A stretch of DNA of 64,000 nucleotides from JAJYVT01 sp035534455 (GTDB taxonomy: Bacteria; Actinomycetota; Acidimicrobiia; Acidimicrobiales; RAAP-2): positions 1 through 64,000 of the forward strand of contig DATLRV010000002.1 in the NCBI GenBank assembly GCA_035534455.1, read 5' to 3'. The notes under the pieces are model-generated. The model did no database searches and had not been told where the DNA came from. It saw only the letters and a list, made by a program, of their open reading frames with translations. The first letter of the stretch is position 1; each line of letters starts with the position of its first letter. The position numbers and the translations under genes are program-made. Shown in pieces: positions 42,229 to 51,123 of the stretch.

Positions 42229-43053
42229 TCACTCAACGAAGCCGCGGCACAAGAGCACCACGGTGACGAAGGTCTCGAAGAGCCCGAGCGGGTCGACGCT
42301 CTCGATCGTCGCCGAGACGTGGCCGGTCCTCACGACGCCTGCCACGCGCGCCGCCAGCTCCGCGTAGTCGCTGTTGTGGAACCTGATGCCGATCGTCGCG
42401 GGAAGCCCGATCGCCGGAGGCCGCGCGGAGGCCGCCTGCTCGACCGCCGCCTTCGCTTCGGCGCGGATCAGCTCCCGCGCAAGGCGGGGATGGAGGGACT
42501 CCGCCGAGAACCGGGTCACCGACCGCTTGACGACAGCGCTGCGTGCGTCCGGGCACAGGGGCGCCAGTTCCGCCGCCGTGGTGTCGTCACCGGTGACCAG
42601 CACGACGGGGACGCCGTAGGCGAGCGCGACGAGCGCGTTCAGCCCTGCCTCGCCGACCACCGCGCCGTTCAAGGTCACCTCCGCGACGGCGGCCGGGGAG
42701 TAGGTGTGGGAGAGGACCGACCCGCCCGAGGACATGGACCCGTGATAGGACACGAAGAACACCGCGTCGAAGGTCTCGTCGAGCCCCTGCATCATGTAGC
42801 GGGGCTTGAGCCTTCCCGACAGGTAGCTCGCGTCCCCCGCGAGCGCGTCCGGACGCAGGTTGGCCATCCTCCCGTGCGAGTCGTTCACGAGGAACGCACT
42901 CGCGCCCGCGTCCCGCGCGCCCGCGATCGCCGCGTTGACCTCGGCCAGGAGGAGCCCCGCGAAGTACGGGTAGTCGGCGGCGCCGGGGCGCACCTGCTCC
43001 CAGTCGACGACCCCGGCGGTCCCCTCCATGTCCGACGAGATGAAGACCTTCAC
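42229..43053 (-). CDS. M55-family D-aminopeptidase (DppA-like)
   Basis: A 274-residue peptidase. MKVFISSDMEGTAGVV carries the family's N-terminal Asp8 and Glu10 metal ligands, followed by LVNDSHGRM, FFVSYHGSMSSGG and VLVTGDDTTAAELAP. DppA enzymes cut N-terminal D-amino acids from peptides; other M55 members act on L-peptides. GTG 43053 lies 23 bases after the preceding stop. It is the last gene of the nine-gene hut-type operon. Confidence 0.9.
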   Translation of the reverse strand: MKVFISSDMEGTAGVVDWEQVRPGAADYPYFAGLLLAEVNAAIAGARDAGASAFLVNDSHGRMANLRPDALAGDASYLSGRLKPRYMMQGLDETFDAVFFVSYHGSMSSGGSVLSHTYSPAAVAEVTLNGAVVGEAGLNALVALAYGVPVVLVTGDDTTAAELAPLCPDARSAVVKRSVTRFSAESLHPRLARELIRAEAKAAVEQAASARPPAIGLPATIGIRFHNSDYAELAARVAGVVRTGHVSATIESVDPLGLFETFVTVVLLCRGFVE

Positions 43054-43076
43054 CGCTTCCCCTCCTCCGCCGGGCG

Positions 43077-44030
43077 TCAGCCCTCTACGAGCGTCCTCGG
43101 CCGGAGCACCGGCGTCTCGTCGCCGGCGGTCATGACCGCGTAGACGGACCCGAGCTTGCCCGCTGCGCCGCCGTGGCGCCCGTCGGGCGTGAGGGCCAGG
43201 GCGCGGAGCTCCGCGGCGAACTCGTCCGGGAGCGACCGCGCATCGCGCAGCATCGCCGCGCACGCGGCCGACGGCTCCATTCCCGTCGCCAGGAGGTCGA
43301 CGACCCGCCTCGCGCCCGACGCCCGCAACGCCACCTCCCCGCGCCCCGTGCAGGCCGCTCCGCCGTAGCGGACGTCGCAGTAGTTCCCCGCCCCCGGCAC
43401 GGCCGAGTCCCCCACGCGACCGGGGTACTTCCAGGGGTACCCGCTCGTCGAGACGCCGACGCACAGCTCACCCGACGCGTCGAGCGCCAGGACGTTGATC
43501 GTCCCCCACGGCCCGTCGTGCGCGGCGAAGCGCCGCATGAGCTCGCGCGCCGATGCGCGGTAGCGCAGCTCGCCGGCGGTCGTGCCCGCATCCTCGCCCT
43601 CGACCGACTCGTCCTGCGCGTCGATCGCCTCGACGTAGAGTCGCCAGGCCTCCGTGGTCAAAAGCTCGGCGCGGGCGAAGCCGCACTCCTCGGCGAAGAG
43701 CTCGGCGCCTTCCCCGACGAGCAGGCAGTGCTGGGGCAGCCGCTCGAGCACGGCGCGCGCGATCGAGATGGGGTTCGGGAACCCCTTCACCGCGCCGACC
43801 GCCCCGAACGCCCGCGTGGAGCCGACCATGACCGACGCGTCCAGCTCGACCACGCCGCGGGCGTTCGGGAGCCCGCCCGTGCCGACGTAGTGGTCCGCCT
43901 CGTTGTCCTCGCACCGCCGCATGGCGACTTCTACCGCGTCGAGGGCCCCGCCGCCGTCGACGAGCACGGCCATGCCCGCGGGCAGGCCCACCTCGCTCCG
44001 CTCGCTCCCGATGATGACCGGGTCCGTCAC
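43077..44030 (-). CDS. Aspartylglucosaminidase/isoaspartyl-peptidase-family Ntn hydrolase
   Basis: A 317-residue proenzyme of the N4-(beta-N-acetylglucosaminyl)-asparaginase family. ALDAVEVAMRRCEDNEADHY is the conserved N-terminal region. The autoprocessing site is HDGPWGTINVLALD, with Thr near 177 as the new N-terminal nucleophile, and SGYPWKYPGRVGDSAVPGAG follows. It would hydrolyse asparagine-linked amides or isoaspartyl peptides. The GTG overlaps the hutI stop (GTGA), so it is co-translated with the histidine genes, perhaps helping peptide use. Confidence 0.85.
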   Translation of the reverse strand: MTDPVIIGSERSEVGLPAGMAVLVDGGGALDAVEVAMRRCEDNEADHYVGTGGLPNARGVVELDASVMVGSTRAFGAVGAVKGFPNPISIARAVLERLPQHCLLVGEGAELFAEECGFARAELLTTEAWRLYVEAIDAQDESVEGEDAGTTAGELRYRASARELMRRFAAHDGPWGTINVLALDASGELCVGVSTSGYPWKYPGRVGDSAVPGAGNYCDVRYGGAACTGRGEVALRASGARRVVDLLATGMEPSAACAAMLRDARSLPDEFAAELRALALTPDGRHGGAAGKLGSVYAVMTAGDETPVLRPRTLVEG

Positions 44031-45211
44031 GCGCGCACACCGTCCTTCCAGGTCCCCCAGACGAGCGGCACGCCGGGCCGGTAGGCGAGGTGCACGTGGG
44101 ACGGGGCGTCGAGCACGGCGAGGTCGGCGCGTGCCCCGGGTGAGAGGTGCCCGACGTCGTCGCGTCGCAGCGCCCGTGCGCCGCCGAGGGTGGCGGCCCA
44201 CAACGCCTCGTCGGGCGTCATGTACAGCTCGCGCACGGCCAGCGCGATGCACAGCGCCATGCTCGTGGTGTAGCTCGTCCCCGGGTTGCAGTCGGTGGCG
44301 AGGGCGACCGTCGCCCCGGCGTCGAGGAGCCTGCGGGCGTCGGGGTACGGGGAGCGCGTCGAGAAGTCGCACGCGGGGAGGAGGGTCGCCACGGTCGTGC
44401 CGCCCGCCAGGAGCTCGACGTCGGCGCCGGTGAGGTGCGTGCAGTGGTCGGCCGACGCCGCCCCCGCCGCCACCGCGACCCGCACGCCGGGACCGGGGCC
44501 GAGCTGGTTCGCGTGGACCCGCGCCCCGAGGCCGCGGGCGACCCCGGCGGCGAGGACCGCGGCGGCCTGGTCGGCGTCGAAAGCCCCGCGCTCGCAGAAG
44601 ACGTCCACCCAGCGCGCGAGCGGCGCGCAGGCCTCGAGCATCGGCCCCACGACGAGCGCGACGTAGTCGTCGGCACGCCCGGCGAACTCCGAGGGCACGA
44701 CGTGCGCGCCGAGGAACGTCGTCTCCTCCGTCGCGCGCCGCGCGATCCGCAAGAGGCGCGCCTCGTGCCCGGTGTCGAGGCCGTAGCCCGACTTGCACTC
44801 GATCGTGGTGGTCCCGGCGCGCACGGCTTCTGCTGCCAGCCGCCCGAACCCGGCCGCGAGCTCGCCGTCGGTGGCCGCCCTCGTCGCGGCGACGGTGGTC
44901 GCGATCCCGCCCGCGGCGTACGGCCGGCCGGCCATGCGCGCGGCGAATTCCGTGGACCGTTCGCCTGCGAAGACCATGTGGGTGTGGCTGTCGACGAAGC
45001 CGGGGACCACCGACCGCCCCTCCACCTCGACGACCGCGTCGCCGGCGCCCTCGGGGGCCGCGGCGTCCCGGCCCGTCCACACGACCCGGCCTGTGGCGAC
45101 GAGGAGCGCCGCGTCCGCTATCGCGCCGAGCGGCCCCGCTCCCGCGCCGGGGTCGTTCGTCACGAGCTCGCCGATGCCGCGGAAGAGGACCGACCCCACG
45201 GCGCCGGGCAC
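44027..45211 (-). CDS. hutI: Imidazolonepropionase
   Basis: A 394-residue amidohydrolase for the third step of histidine degradation (imidazolonepropionate to N-formimidoyl-glutamate). Metal and substrate motifs: VPGFVDSHTHMVFAGERSTE, TIECKSGYGLDTGHEARLLR, GARVHANQLGPGP, ADHCTHLTG and ALATDCNPGTSYTTSM. GTG 45211 directly abuts the hutF stop (TGAGTG). Its own stop overlaps the next gene. Confidence 0.95.
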   Translation of the reverse strand: MPGAVGSVLFRGIGELVTNDPGAGAGPLGAIADAALLVATGRVVWTGRDAAAPEGAGDAVVEVEGRSVVPGFVDSHTHMVFAGERSTEFAARMAGRPYAAGGIATTVAATRAATDGELAAGFGRLAAEAVRAGTTTIECKSGYGLDTGHEARLLRIARRATEETTFLGAHVVPSEFAGRADDYVALVVGPMLEACAPLARWVDVFCERGAFDADQAAAVLAAGVARGLGARVHANQLGPGPGVRVAVAAGAASADHCTHLTGADVELLAGGTTVATLLPACDFSTRSPYPDARRLLDAGATVALATDCNPGTSYTTSMALCIALAVRELYMTPDEALWAATLGGARALRRDDVGHLSPGARADLAVLDAPSHVHLAYRPGVPLVWGTWKDGVRA

Positions 45212-46570
45212 TCAGCGCCCGCCCGCCGCGCGGGCCACGTCCCCGATCGCCGCGGCGAGCTCACCGGCCACGTCGTCGACGAGCTGGTGCCGCCCCCCGG
45301 CGACGACCCGGCGCCCGGCGACGACGACGTCGGTGACGTCCGCCGCGCCCGCCGCGAACACCGTGTGCTCCAGGAGGGTGCCTGCGGTCGCGCCCGCCAG
45401 CCGCACCGATCCGAGCGACACCGTGACGAGGTCGGCCTTGGCCCCCGCCTCCAGCCTCCCGGCCTCCGGCCACCCGATCGCTGCGTGACCGGCCGACGTC
45501 GCCGCGTCGAGAAGGGCCACCGTGGAGAAGACCCCGCGGCGCCCCGAGGCGAGCCGCTCGTCGAGCTCGAGGGAGCGGGCCTCCTCGAACGGGTCGACGA
45601 CCGCGTGGCTGTCGCTCCCGAGCGCGATCGGGCAGCCCTCTGCGGCGAGGGCCGCGGCGGGACCGATCCCGTCGCCGAGCGCGCGCTCGGTCGTCGGGCA
45701 CATGCACACGGTCGTCTGCGACGACCCGAGGGCACCTGCGCCCGTCGGGTGGAGGTGCGTCGCGTGGACCGCCGTCGTCGAGGGGCCGAGCGCCCCGGCC
45801 TCGGCGAGGAGCGCGACCGGTGACGCGCCGTACGCCCGGTGCACGGCGTCGTTCTCCGCCGGCTGCTCGGAGACGTGGACGTGGAAGGGCGCGTGGCGCC
45901 GCGCCGCCCAGGCCGCGACGTCACCGGCGTCGCGGGGTGCGACCGCCCGCAGCGAGTGCGCGGCCGCGCCGACGCGCACGTCCCCGCCGCCGGCCGCGGC
46001 CGCGGCCGCGAGCGCGTCCGCTCGCGCCGCCCAGGTGGCCACGTCGCCGTCGGAGAACCGCACCTGGACGCCCTCGGCGGGCTCGCCGGGGGCGCGGTCG
46101 AGGTAGCAGGTGTCGAGGAGGGTCAGCCGGATGCCGGCGGCACGCGCCGCGTCGACGAGCGCGAGGCCCATCTCGTTGGGGTCCGCGTAGCGGGACCCGG
46201 ATGGGTCGTGGTGGAGGTAGTGGAACTCGCCGACGGCGGTGAACCCGGCCAGCACCATCTCGGCGAACACCACCCGCGCGAGGCGCCGGTAGCGGTCCGG
46301 GTCGAGCGCCGCCGCGACCGCGTACATCTGGTCGCGCCAGCTCCAGAAGGTCCCGGACCGCTCCGCCCGGCCCCGCAGCGCCCGGTGGAAGGCGTGGCTG
46401 TGCGCGTTGGCGAACCCCGGCAGCGTGAGGCCGGCGAGCACGGCGTCGCCGGGCTCGCGCCGCGCGCCGGCGGCGACGTCGACGATCGTCCCCGCCTCGA
46501 CATCGACGGCGACGTCCGCCACCGCCTGGTCCCCCCCGAGATAGGCGAACTCGCAGTGGTAGCGGGTCAC
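45212..46570 (-). CDS. hutF: Formimidoylglutamate deiminase
   Basis: A 452-residue amidohydrolase that converts N-formimidoyl-L-glutamate to N-formyl-L-glutamate plus ammonia. Motifs: LPGFANAHSHAFHRALRGRA, VGEFHYLHHDPSG, VHVSEQPAEND, HATHLHPTGAG and ALGSDSHAVVDPFEEARSLE. These metal-site residues match HutF rather than HutI. GTG 46570 overlaps the stop of the upstream M20 gene (GTGA). Presence of HutF implies the two-step route via formylglutamate, which needs a deformylase. Confidence 0.93.
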   Translation of the reverse strand: MTRYHCEFAYLGGDQAVADVAVDVEAGTIVDVAAGARREPGDAVLAGLTLPGFANAHSHAFHRALRGRAERSGTFWSWRDQMYAVAAALDPDRYRRLARVVFAEMVLAGFTAVGEFHYLHHDPSGSRYADPNEMGLALVDAARAAGIRLTLLDTCYLDRAPGEPAEGVQVRFSDGDVATWAARADALAAAAAAGGGDVRVGAAAHSLRAVAPRDAGDVAAWAARRHAPFHVHVSEQPAENDAVHRAYGASPVALLAEAGALGPSTTAVHATHLHPTGAGALGSSQTTVCMCPTTERALGDGIGPAAALAAEGCPIALGSDSHAVVDPFEEARSLELDERLASGRRGVFSTVALLDAATSAGHAAIGWPEAGRLEAGAKADLVTVSLGSVRLAGATAGTLLEHTVFAAGAADVTDVVVAGRRVVAGGRHQLVDDVAGELAAAIGDVARAAGGR

Positions 46571-47808
46571 CGAGCCAGCTCCTCGAGGACCCGGGTGAGC
46601 GCGAGCACGCCCGCCGCGCAGTCCTCGTCGACGGCGCGCTCCTCGGGGCTGTGGCTGACTCCCGTCGGGTTCCGCACGAAGAGCATCGCGCTGGGTACCC
46701 GGCCGGCGAGGATGCCGGCGTCGTGGCCGGCCGCCGTCGCGAGCTCCGGGACCCCGCCGAGGGCCGTGACCACCCGGGCGCTGAGGGCGGGGTCGAAGCG
46801 GACCGCCGGGGTGCGTGACTCCTCGGTCACCTCCAGCGCCACGGCGTGGTGCGCCGCGGCGGAGGCGGCGCGCGCTTCGACCTCCCCGACGATCGCCGCC
46901 AGCGTGACGTCGTCGGGGGCACGGGCGTCGAGCCACGCGTCCACCGAGTCGGCGATCGCGTTGGTCGCGTTCGGGCGCACCGACGCACGGCCCACGGTCG
47001 CGCGCCCGCCGCGGGCGGCGGCGGCTTCCCGGGCGGCGAGGACCGCCGCCGCGAAGGGGAGCATCGGGTCCCGACGGTCCTCGAGCACCGCGGTGCCGGC
47101 GTGATCGGCCATGCCCTCGAACCGGAGCTGCCAGCGTCCGTGCGGCCAGATCCCCGACGCGACGCCGACCGGCGCGCCCGCGTCCTCGAGTCCCCTCCCC
47201 TGCTCGACATGGAGCTCGACGAACGCCGAGAGCCGCGACAACCGCTCGTCGTCCGCACCCAGCGAGTCGGGGTCCGCCCCGGCACCGCGCATCGCTTCGT
47301 CGTAGCGGATCCCCCGAGCGTCGGCGAGCGACCGGGCGCGCCCGGGGTCCAGCGCCCCGACCGTCAGGCGGCTGCCCAGGCAGGCGACGCCGAAGCGCGC
47401 GCCCTCCTCCTCGGTGAAGTCGACGACCGCGATCGGGCGGCCGGGCGGGCCGTGGCGCTCCCGGAGCTCGTCGAGCGCGAGGAAGGCGCTCACCACGCCG
47501 AGCGGGCCGTCGTAGGCGCCTCCCCTCGGCACGCTGTCGAGATGGCTCCCCACCGCGACGGCCCCCTGGGGGGGCGGCCCGCTCGCGGGGTCGTGGCCCC
47601 ACCACGCCCAGAGGTTCCCGTTGCGGTCCTGCTCCACTGCGAGGCCCCGCGCCTCGGCGGTCCGCCGGAACCACGACCGCAGCTCGGCGTCCTCGTCACT
47701 CCAGGCGAACCGGTCGTAGCCGCCGTCCTGCCGTCGCCCCACGGGGACGAGCTCGTCCCACATGACGCGGAACCGTGCCCGGAGGTCGCGCACGGGCGCG
47801 CCACTCAC
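46567..47808 (-). CDS. M20-family amidohydrolase (allantoate/N-carbamoyl amino acid type), candidate N-formylglutamate deformylase
   Basis: A 413-residue bimetal amidohydrolase. GSHLDSVPRGGAYDGPLGV, VDFTEEEGARFGVACLGSRL, FVELHVEQGRGLED and MADHAGTAVLEDRRDP match the M20 hydantoinase/carbamoylase group (allantoate amidohydrolase-like); LRFEGMADHAG is the lid region. It lies between hutH and hutF with GTGA overlaps on both sides, so it should serve the same pathway. No canonical HutG deformylase gene is in the operon, so the reaction may be N-formylglutamate hydrolysis. That role is inference. Confidence 0.85.
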   Translation of the reverse strand: MSGAPVRDLRARFRVMWDELVPVGRRQDGGYDRFAWSDEDAELRSWFRRTAEARGLAVEQDRNGNLWAWWGHDPASGPPPQGAVAVGSHLDSVPRGGAYDGPLGVVSAFLALDELRERHGPPGRPIAVVDFTEEEGARFGVACLGSRLTVGALDPGRARSLADARGIRYDEAMRGAGADPDSLGADDERLSRLSAFVELHVEQGRGLEDAGAPVGVASGIWPHGRWQLRFEGMADHAGTAVLEDRRDPMLPFAAAVLAAREAAAARGGRATVGRASVRPNATNAIADSVDAWLDARAPDDVTLAAIVGEVEARAASAAAHHAVALEVTEESRTPAVRFDPALSARVVTALGGVPELATAAGHDAGILAGRVPSAMLFVRNPTGVSHSPEERAVDEDCAAGVLALTRVLEELAR

Positions 47809-49433
47809 CGGATCGGGCCGGCGACCGATGCCGCGACGTCCACGACGGCGCCCGACGCGACGAAGGCCTCTGCAGCGGCGAGCTCGGGTGCGGTGAACCG
47901 GTCGGGCCCCATCCCCGGCACGGACTCGCGCAGCGCGGCGACGACCGCCCCGGTCGCGGGTGCGGGGGCGAGGGGGGCGCGCAGCTCCAAGGCCCGCGCG
48001 GCGGTCACGAGCTCCACCGCGACGATGCGCCGCAGGTTCTCCACCGCGCGTCGCAGCTTGCGCCCGGCGCCCCACCCCATCGAGACGTGGTCCTCCTGCA
48101 TCGCCGAGCTGGGGATCGAGTCGACACTGGCCGGGCTCGCCAGGCGCTTGTTCTCCGAGACGAGGGCGGCCTGGGTGTACTGGGCGATCATGAGGCCGGA
48201 GTCCACGCCGGGGTCGGCTGCCAGGAAGGCGGGCAGGCCGTGCGAGCGTGCCGGGTCGAGCATCCGGTCGGTGCGTCGCTCGGCCATCGACCCGAGGTCC
48301 GCGATCGCGATCGCGAGGAAGTCCATGACGTAGCCGAGGGGGGCACCATGGAAGTTGCCGTTCGAGCTCACCTCGCCCGACTCCAGCACCACCGGGTTGT
48401 CGATGGCGGCGGCGAGCTCGCGCTCCGCGACGAGCGCGGCGTGGGCCGCGGTGTCGCGCACCGCCCCGTTGACCTGCGGCGCGCACCGGCACGAGTACGC
48501 GTCCTGGACCCGCGGGTCCCCCGTGCGGTGCGACGCGACGACGGCGGAGCCCTCCATCACCCGGAACATGTTGTCCGCGCTCACGGCCTGGCCCGGGTGG
48601 GGGCGGAGCGGAGCGTGCAGCTCCGGCCGGTACACGCGGTCGGTGCCGAGCAGCGCCTCGACGCTCATCGACGCGGTGACGTCGACGGTCGCGCAGAGCA
48701 GCTCGAGGTCGCGCAACGCGAGCACGAGCATCCCGAGCATGCCGTCCGTGCCGTTGATGAGCGCCAGGCCCTCCTTCGCCGCGAGCCGCACGGGCACGAG
48801 GCCGGCGTCCGCGAGCGCGCGGGAGGCGGGGACCCGCTCCGGGGGCGCTCCCCCGGACGCCACCTCCCCGGGCGCCGCGTCCGACGCCATCCCGAGAACC
48901 TCGCCCTCCCCGGTCATCACGAGCGCGCAGTGCGCCAGCGGCGCGAGATCACCGCTGCAGCCGAGCGAGCCGTGCTCGGGGACGACCGGCGTGATCCCGG
49001 CGTTCAGCATCCGGACGAAGGTCTCGGCGAGGAGAGGCCGCGCACCGGTCCTCCCTGACGCGAGCGTCTTGGTCCGCAGGAACATGAGCGCGCGGACGAC
49101 CTCGCGCTCGACAGCGGGACCCATCCCCGACGCGTGCGAGCGGACGAGGCTCACCTGCAACACCTCGCGGAGCTCGGGCGGGATGTGGCGCGAGGCGAGC
49201 GCGCCGAACCCGGTCGACACCCCGTACGCCGGCTCGCTCCCCGCGGCCAGTCGCTCCACGGCGGCACGCGACGTGGCCATCGCGGCGAGCGCCTCGTCGG
49301 TGAGGCGCACCGGCGCGTCGTGGCGGGCGACCGCCACCACGTCCGCCGCGGACACGCCCGAGCTCCCGAGCTCGACCGTGGCGCCGACGCCCCCCCGGGG
49401 AGCCCCGGTCCTCGCCGGATCGCGCGCCGTCAC
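47805..49433 (-). CDS. hutH: Histidine ammonia-lyase
   Basis: A 542-residue enzyme for the first step (histidine to urocanate plus ammonia). The MIO-cofactor tripeptide lies in GSLGCSGDLAPLAH: Cys159-Ser160-Gly161 rather than Ala-Ser-Gly, a variant I recall in other actinobacterial HutH. Other conserved parts: YGVSTGFGALA (Tyr in substrate binding), GLALINGTDGMLGM and QDAYSCRCAPQVNG. GTG 49433 lies four bases after the hutU stop. Length is normal. Confidence 0.96.
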   Translation of the reverse strand: MTARDPARTGAPRGGVGATVELGSSGVSAADVVAVARHDAPVRLTDEALAAMATSRAAVERLAAGSEPAYGVSTGFGALASRHIPPELREVLQVSLVRSHASGMGPAVEREVVRALMFLRTKTLASGRTGARPLLAETFVRMLNAGITPVVPEHGSLGCSGDLAPLAHCALVMTGEGEVLGMASDAAPGEVASGGAPPERVPASRALADAGLVPVRLAAKEGLALINGTDGMLGMLVLALRDLELLCATVDVTASMSVEALLGTDRVYRPELHAPLRPHPGQAVSADNMFRVMEGSAVVASHRTGDPRVQDAYSCRCAPQVNGAVRDTAAHAALVAERELAAAIDNPVVLESGEVSSNGNFHGAPLGYVMDFLAIAIADLGSMAERRTDRMLDPARSHGLPAFLAADPGVDSGLMIAQYTQAALVSENKRLASPASVDSIPSSAMQEDHVSMGWGAGRKLRRAVENLRRIVAVELVTAARALELRAPLAPAPATGAVVAALRESVPGMGPDRFTAPELAAAEAFVASGAVVDVAASVAGPIR

Positions 49434-49437
49434 CGTG

Positions 49438-51123
49438 TCACCCGGCCCCGCCGGCCCGCATCGGCACCCGGACGTGACGCGCGTCGGCGACCGCCTCCGC
49501 CTCGGGGTACCCCGCGTCCACGTGGCGCAGGACCCCCATCGTCGGGTCGTTCGTGAGCACCCTGTGGAGCTTCTCGCCGGCGAGCTCCGAGCCGTCGGCG
49601 ACGCACACCTGGCCCGCGTGGATCGACCGCCCGATCCCGACCCCGCCGCCGTGGTGGATCGACACCCACGACGCCCCGCTCGAGGCCGCCACGAGCGCGT
49701 TCAAGAGCGGCCAGTCGGCGATCGCGTCCGAACCATCGCGCATCGCCTCGGTCTCCCGGTAGGGCGACGCGACCGACCCGCAGTCAAGGTGGTCCCGCCC
49801 GATGACGATCGGCGCGGAGAGCTCGCCGCTCGCAACCATGTCGTTGAAGCGCACCCCGGCCCGGTCGCGCTCGCCGAGCCCCAGCCAGCAGATCCGGGCC
49901 GGCAACCCCTGGAACTGGACCCGCTCCGCCGCGACGCGGAGCCACCGGACGAGCTTGTCGTCGTCGCCGAAGAGCTCGGTCACCGCGGCGTCGGTGGCCG
50001 CGATGTCCGACGGGTCGCCCGACAGGGCCGCCCAGCGGAACGGCCCCTTCCCCTCGCAGAAGAGCGGTCGGATGTACGCGGGGACGAAGCCGGGATAGTC
50101 GAAGGCGCGGTCGAAGCCACCGAGCCGCGCCTCGGCCCGCAAGCTGTTGCCGTAGTCGAACACCTCGGCACCCTTGTCCATGAGCGCGACGAGCGCCTCG
50201 CAGTGCGTGGCCATCGCCGCCCGGGCTCGGCGCAGGTACTCGTCGGGGTCGCCGGCGCGCAGCTGCGCGGCGTCGGAGAGCGAGAGCCCAGTCGGCACGT
50301 AGCTCATCGGGTCGTGCGCGGGCGTCTGGTCCGTCGCCACGTCGACCTGCACGTCGCGCCGCACCAGCTCGGGGAGCACGTCCGCACCGTTGGCGACGAG
50401 GCCGATCGACAGCGCCCGGGCCTGGCCGCGCGCCCGTTCCGCGAGCTCGACGGCTTCGTCGAGGCTGTGGGCGAGGGTGTCGAGGTAGCCGGTCTGGAGA
50501 CGCCGCTCGATCCGCGTCGGGTCGACGTCGCAGCACAGCACCACCCCGCCGTTGATCGTCACTGCCAGCGGTTGCGCCCCGCCCATCCCCCCTGCGCCGG
50601 ACGTGACGGTGAGCGTCCCCGCAAGCGACCCGCCGAAGCGCTTCTCGGCCACCGCCGCGAACGTCTCGTAGGTCCCCTGCAGGATCCCCTGCGTGCCGAT
50701 GTAGATCCACGACCCCGCGGTCATCTGCCCGTACATGGTGAGGCCCAACGCCTCGAGCCTGCGGAACTCGTCCCACGTCGCCCACTCCGGAACGAGGTTG
50801 GCGTTCGCGATGAGCACCCGCGGCGCCCACTCGTGCGTCGTGACCACGCCGACGGGCCGGCCCGACTGGACGAGGAGCGTCTCGTCGCCGGCCAAGTCGG
50901 TGAGCGAACGCTCGATGGCGTGGAACGACGGCCAGTCGCGCGCCGCCTTCCCGGAGCCCCCGTAGACCACGAGCTCGTCGGGGTGCTCGGCGACCTCGGG
51001 GTCGAGGTTGTTGCGGAGCATGCGGAGCGCCGCCTCCTGCGGCCACCCCCTGCACGTGCGCGCGGTGCCGCGCGGCGCACGGACGACCTCGCGGCGCTGC
51101 CGGCCGTCGACGTCCTCTGTCAC
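49438..51123 (-). CDS. hutU: Urocanate hydratase
   Basis: A 561-residue NAD+-dependent hydratase for the second step. Recognisable: ELVVYGGSGKAARDW, GRPVGVVTTHEWAPRVLIAN, TVTSGAGGMGGAQPLAVT, DPMSYVPTGLSLSDA, VFDYGNSLRAEA, FCEGKGPFRWAALSGDP, GRDHLDCGSVASPYRETE and SWVSIHHGGGVGIG. GTG 51123 overlaps the stop of the aminotransferase gene (GTGA). Near full family length. Confidence 0.96.
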   Translation of the reverse strand: MTEDVDGRQRREVVRAPRGTARTCRGWPQEAALRMLRNNLDPEVAEHPDELVVYGGSGKAARDWPSFHAIERSLTDLAGDETLLVQSGRPVGVVTTHEWAPRVLIANANLVPEWATWDEFRRLEALGLTMYGQMTAGSWIYIGTQGILQGTYETFAAVAEKRFGGSLAGTLTVTSGAGGMGGAQPLAVTINGGVVLCCDVDPTRIERRLQTGYLDTLAHSLDEAVELAERARGQARALSIGLVANGADVLPELVRRDVQVDVATDQTPAHDPMSYVPTGLSLSDAAQLRAGDPDEYLRRARAAMATHCEALVALMDKGAEVFDYGNSLRAEARLGGFDRAFDYPGFVPAYIRPLFCEGKGPFRWAALSGDPSDIAATDAAVTELFGDDDKLVRWLRVAAERVQFQGLPARICWLGLGERDRAGVRFNDMVASGELSAPIVIGRDHLDCGSVASPYRETEAMRDGSDAIADWPLLNALVAASSGASWVSIHHGGGVGIGRSIHAGQVCVADGSELAGEKLHRVLTNDPTMGVLRHVDAGYPEAEAVADARHVRVPMRAGGAG

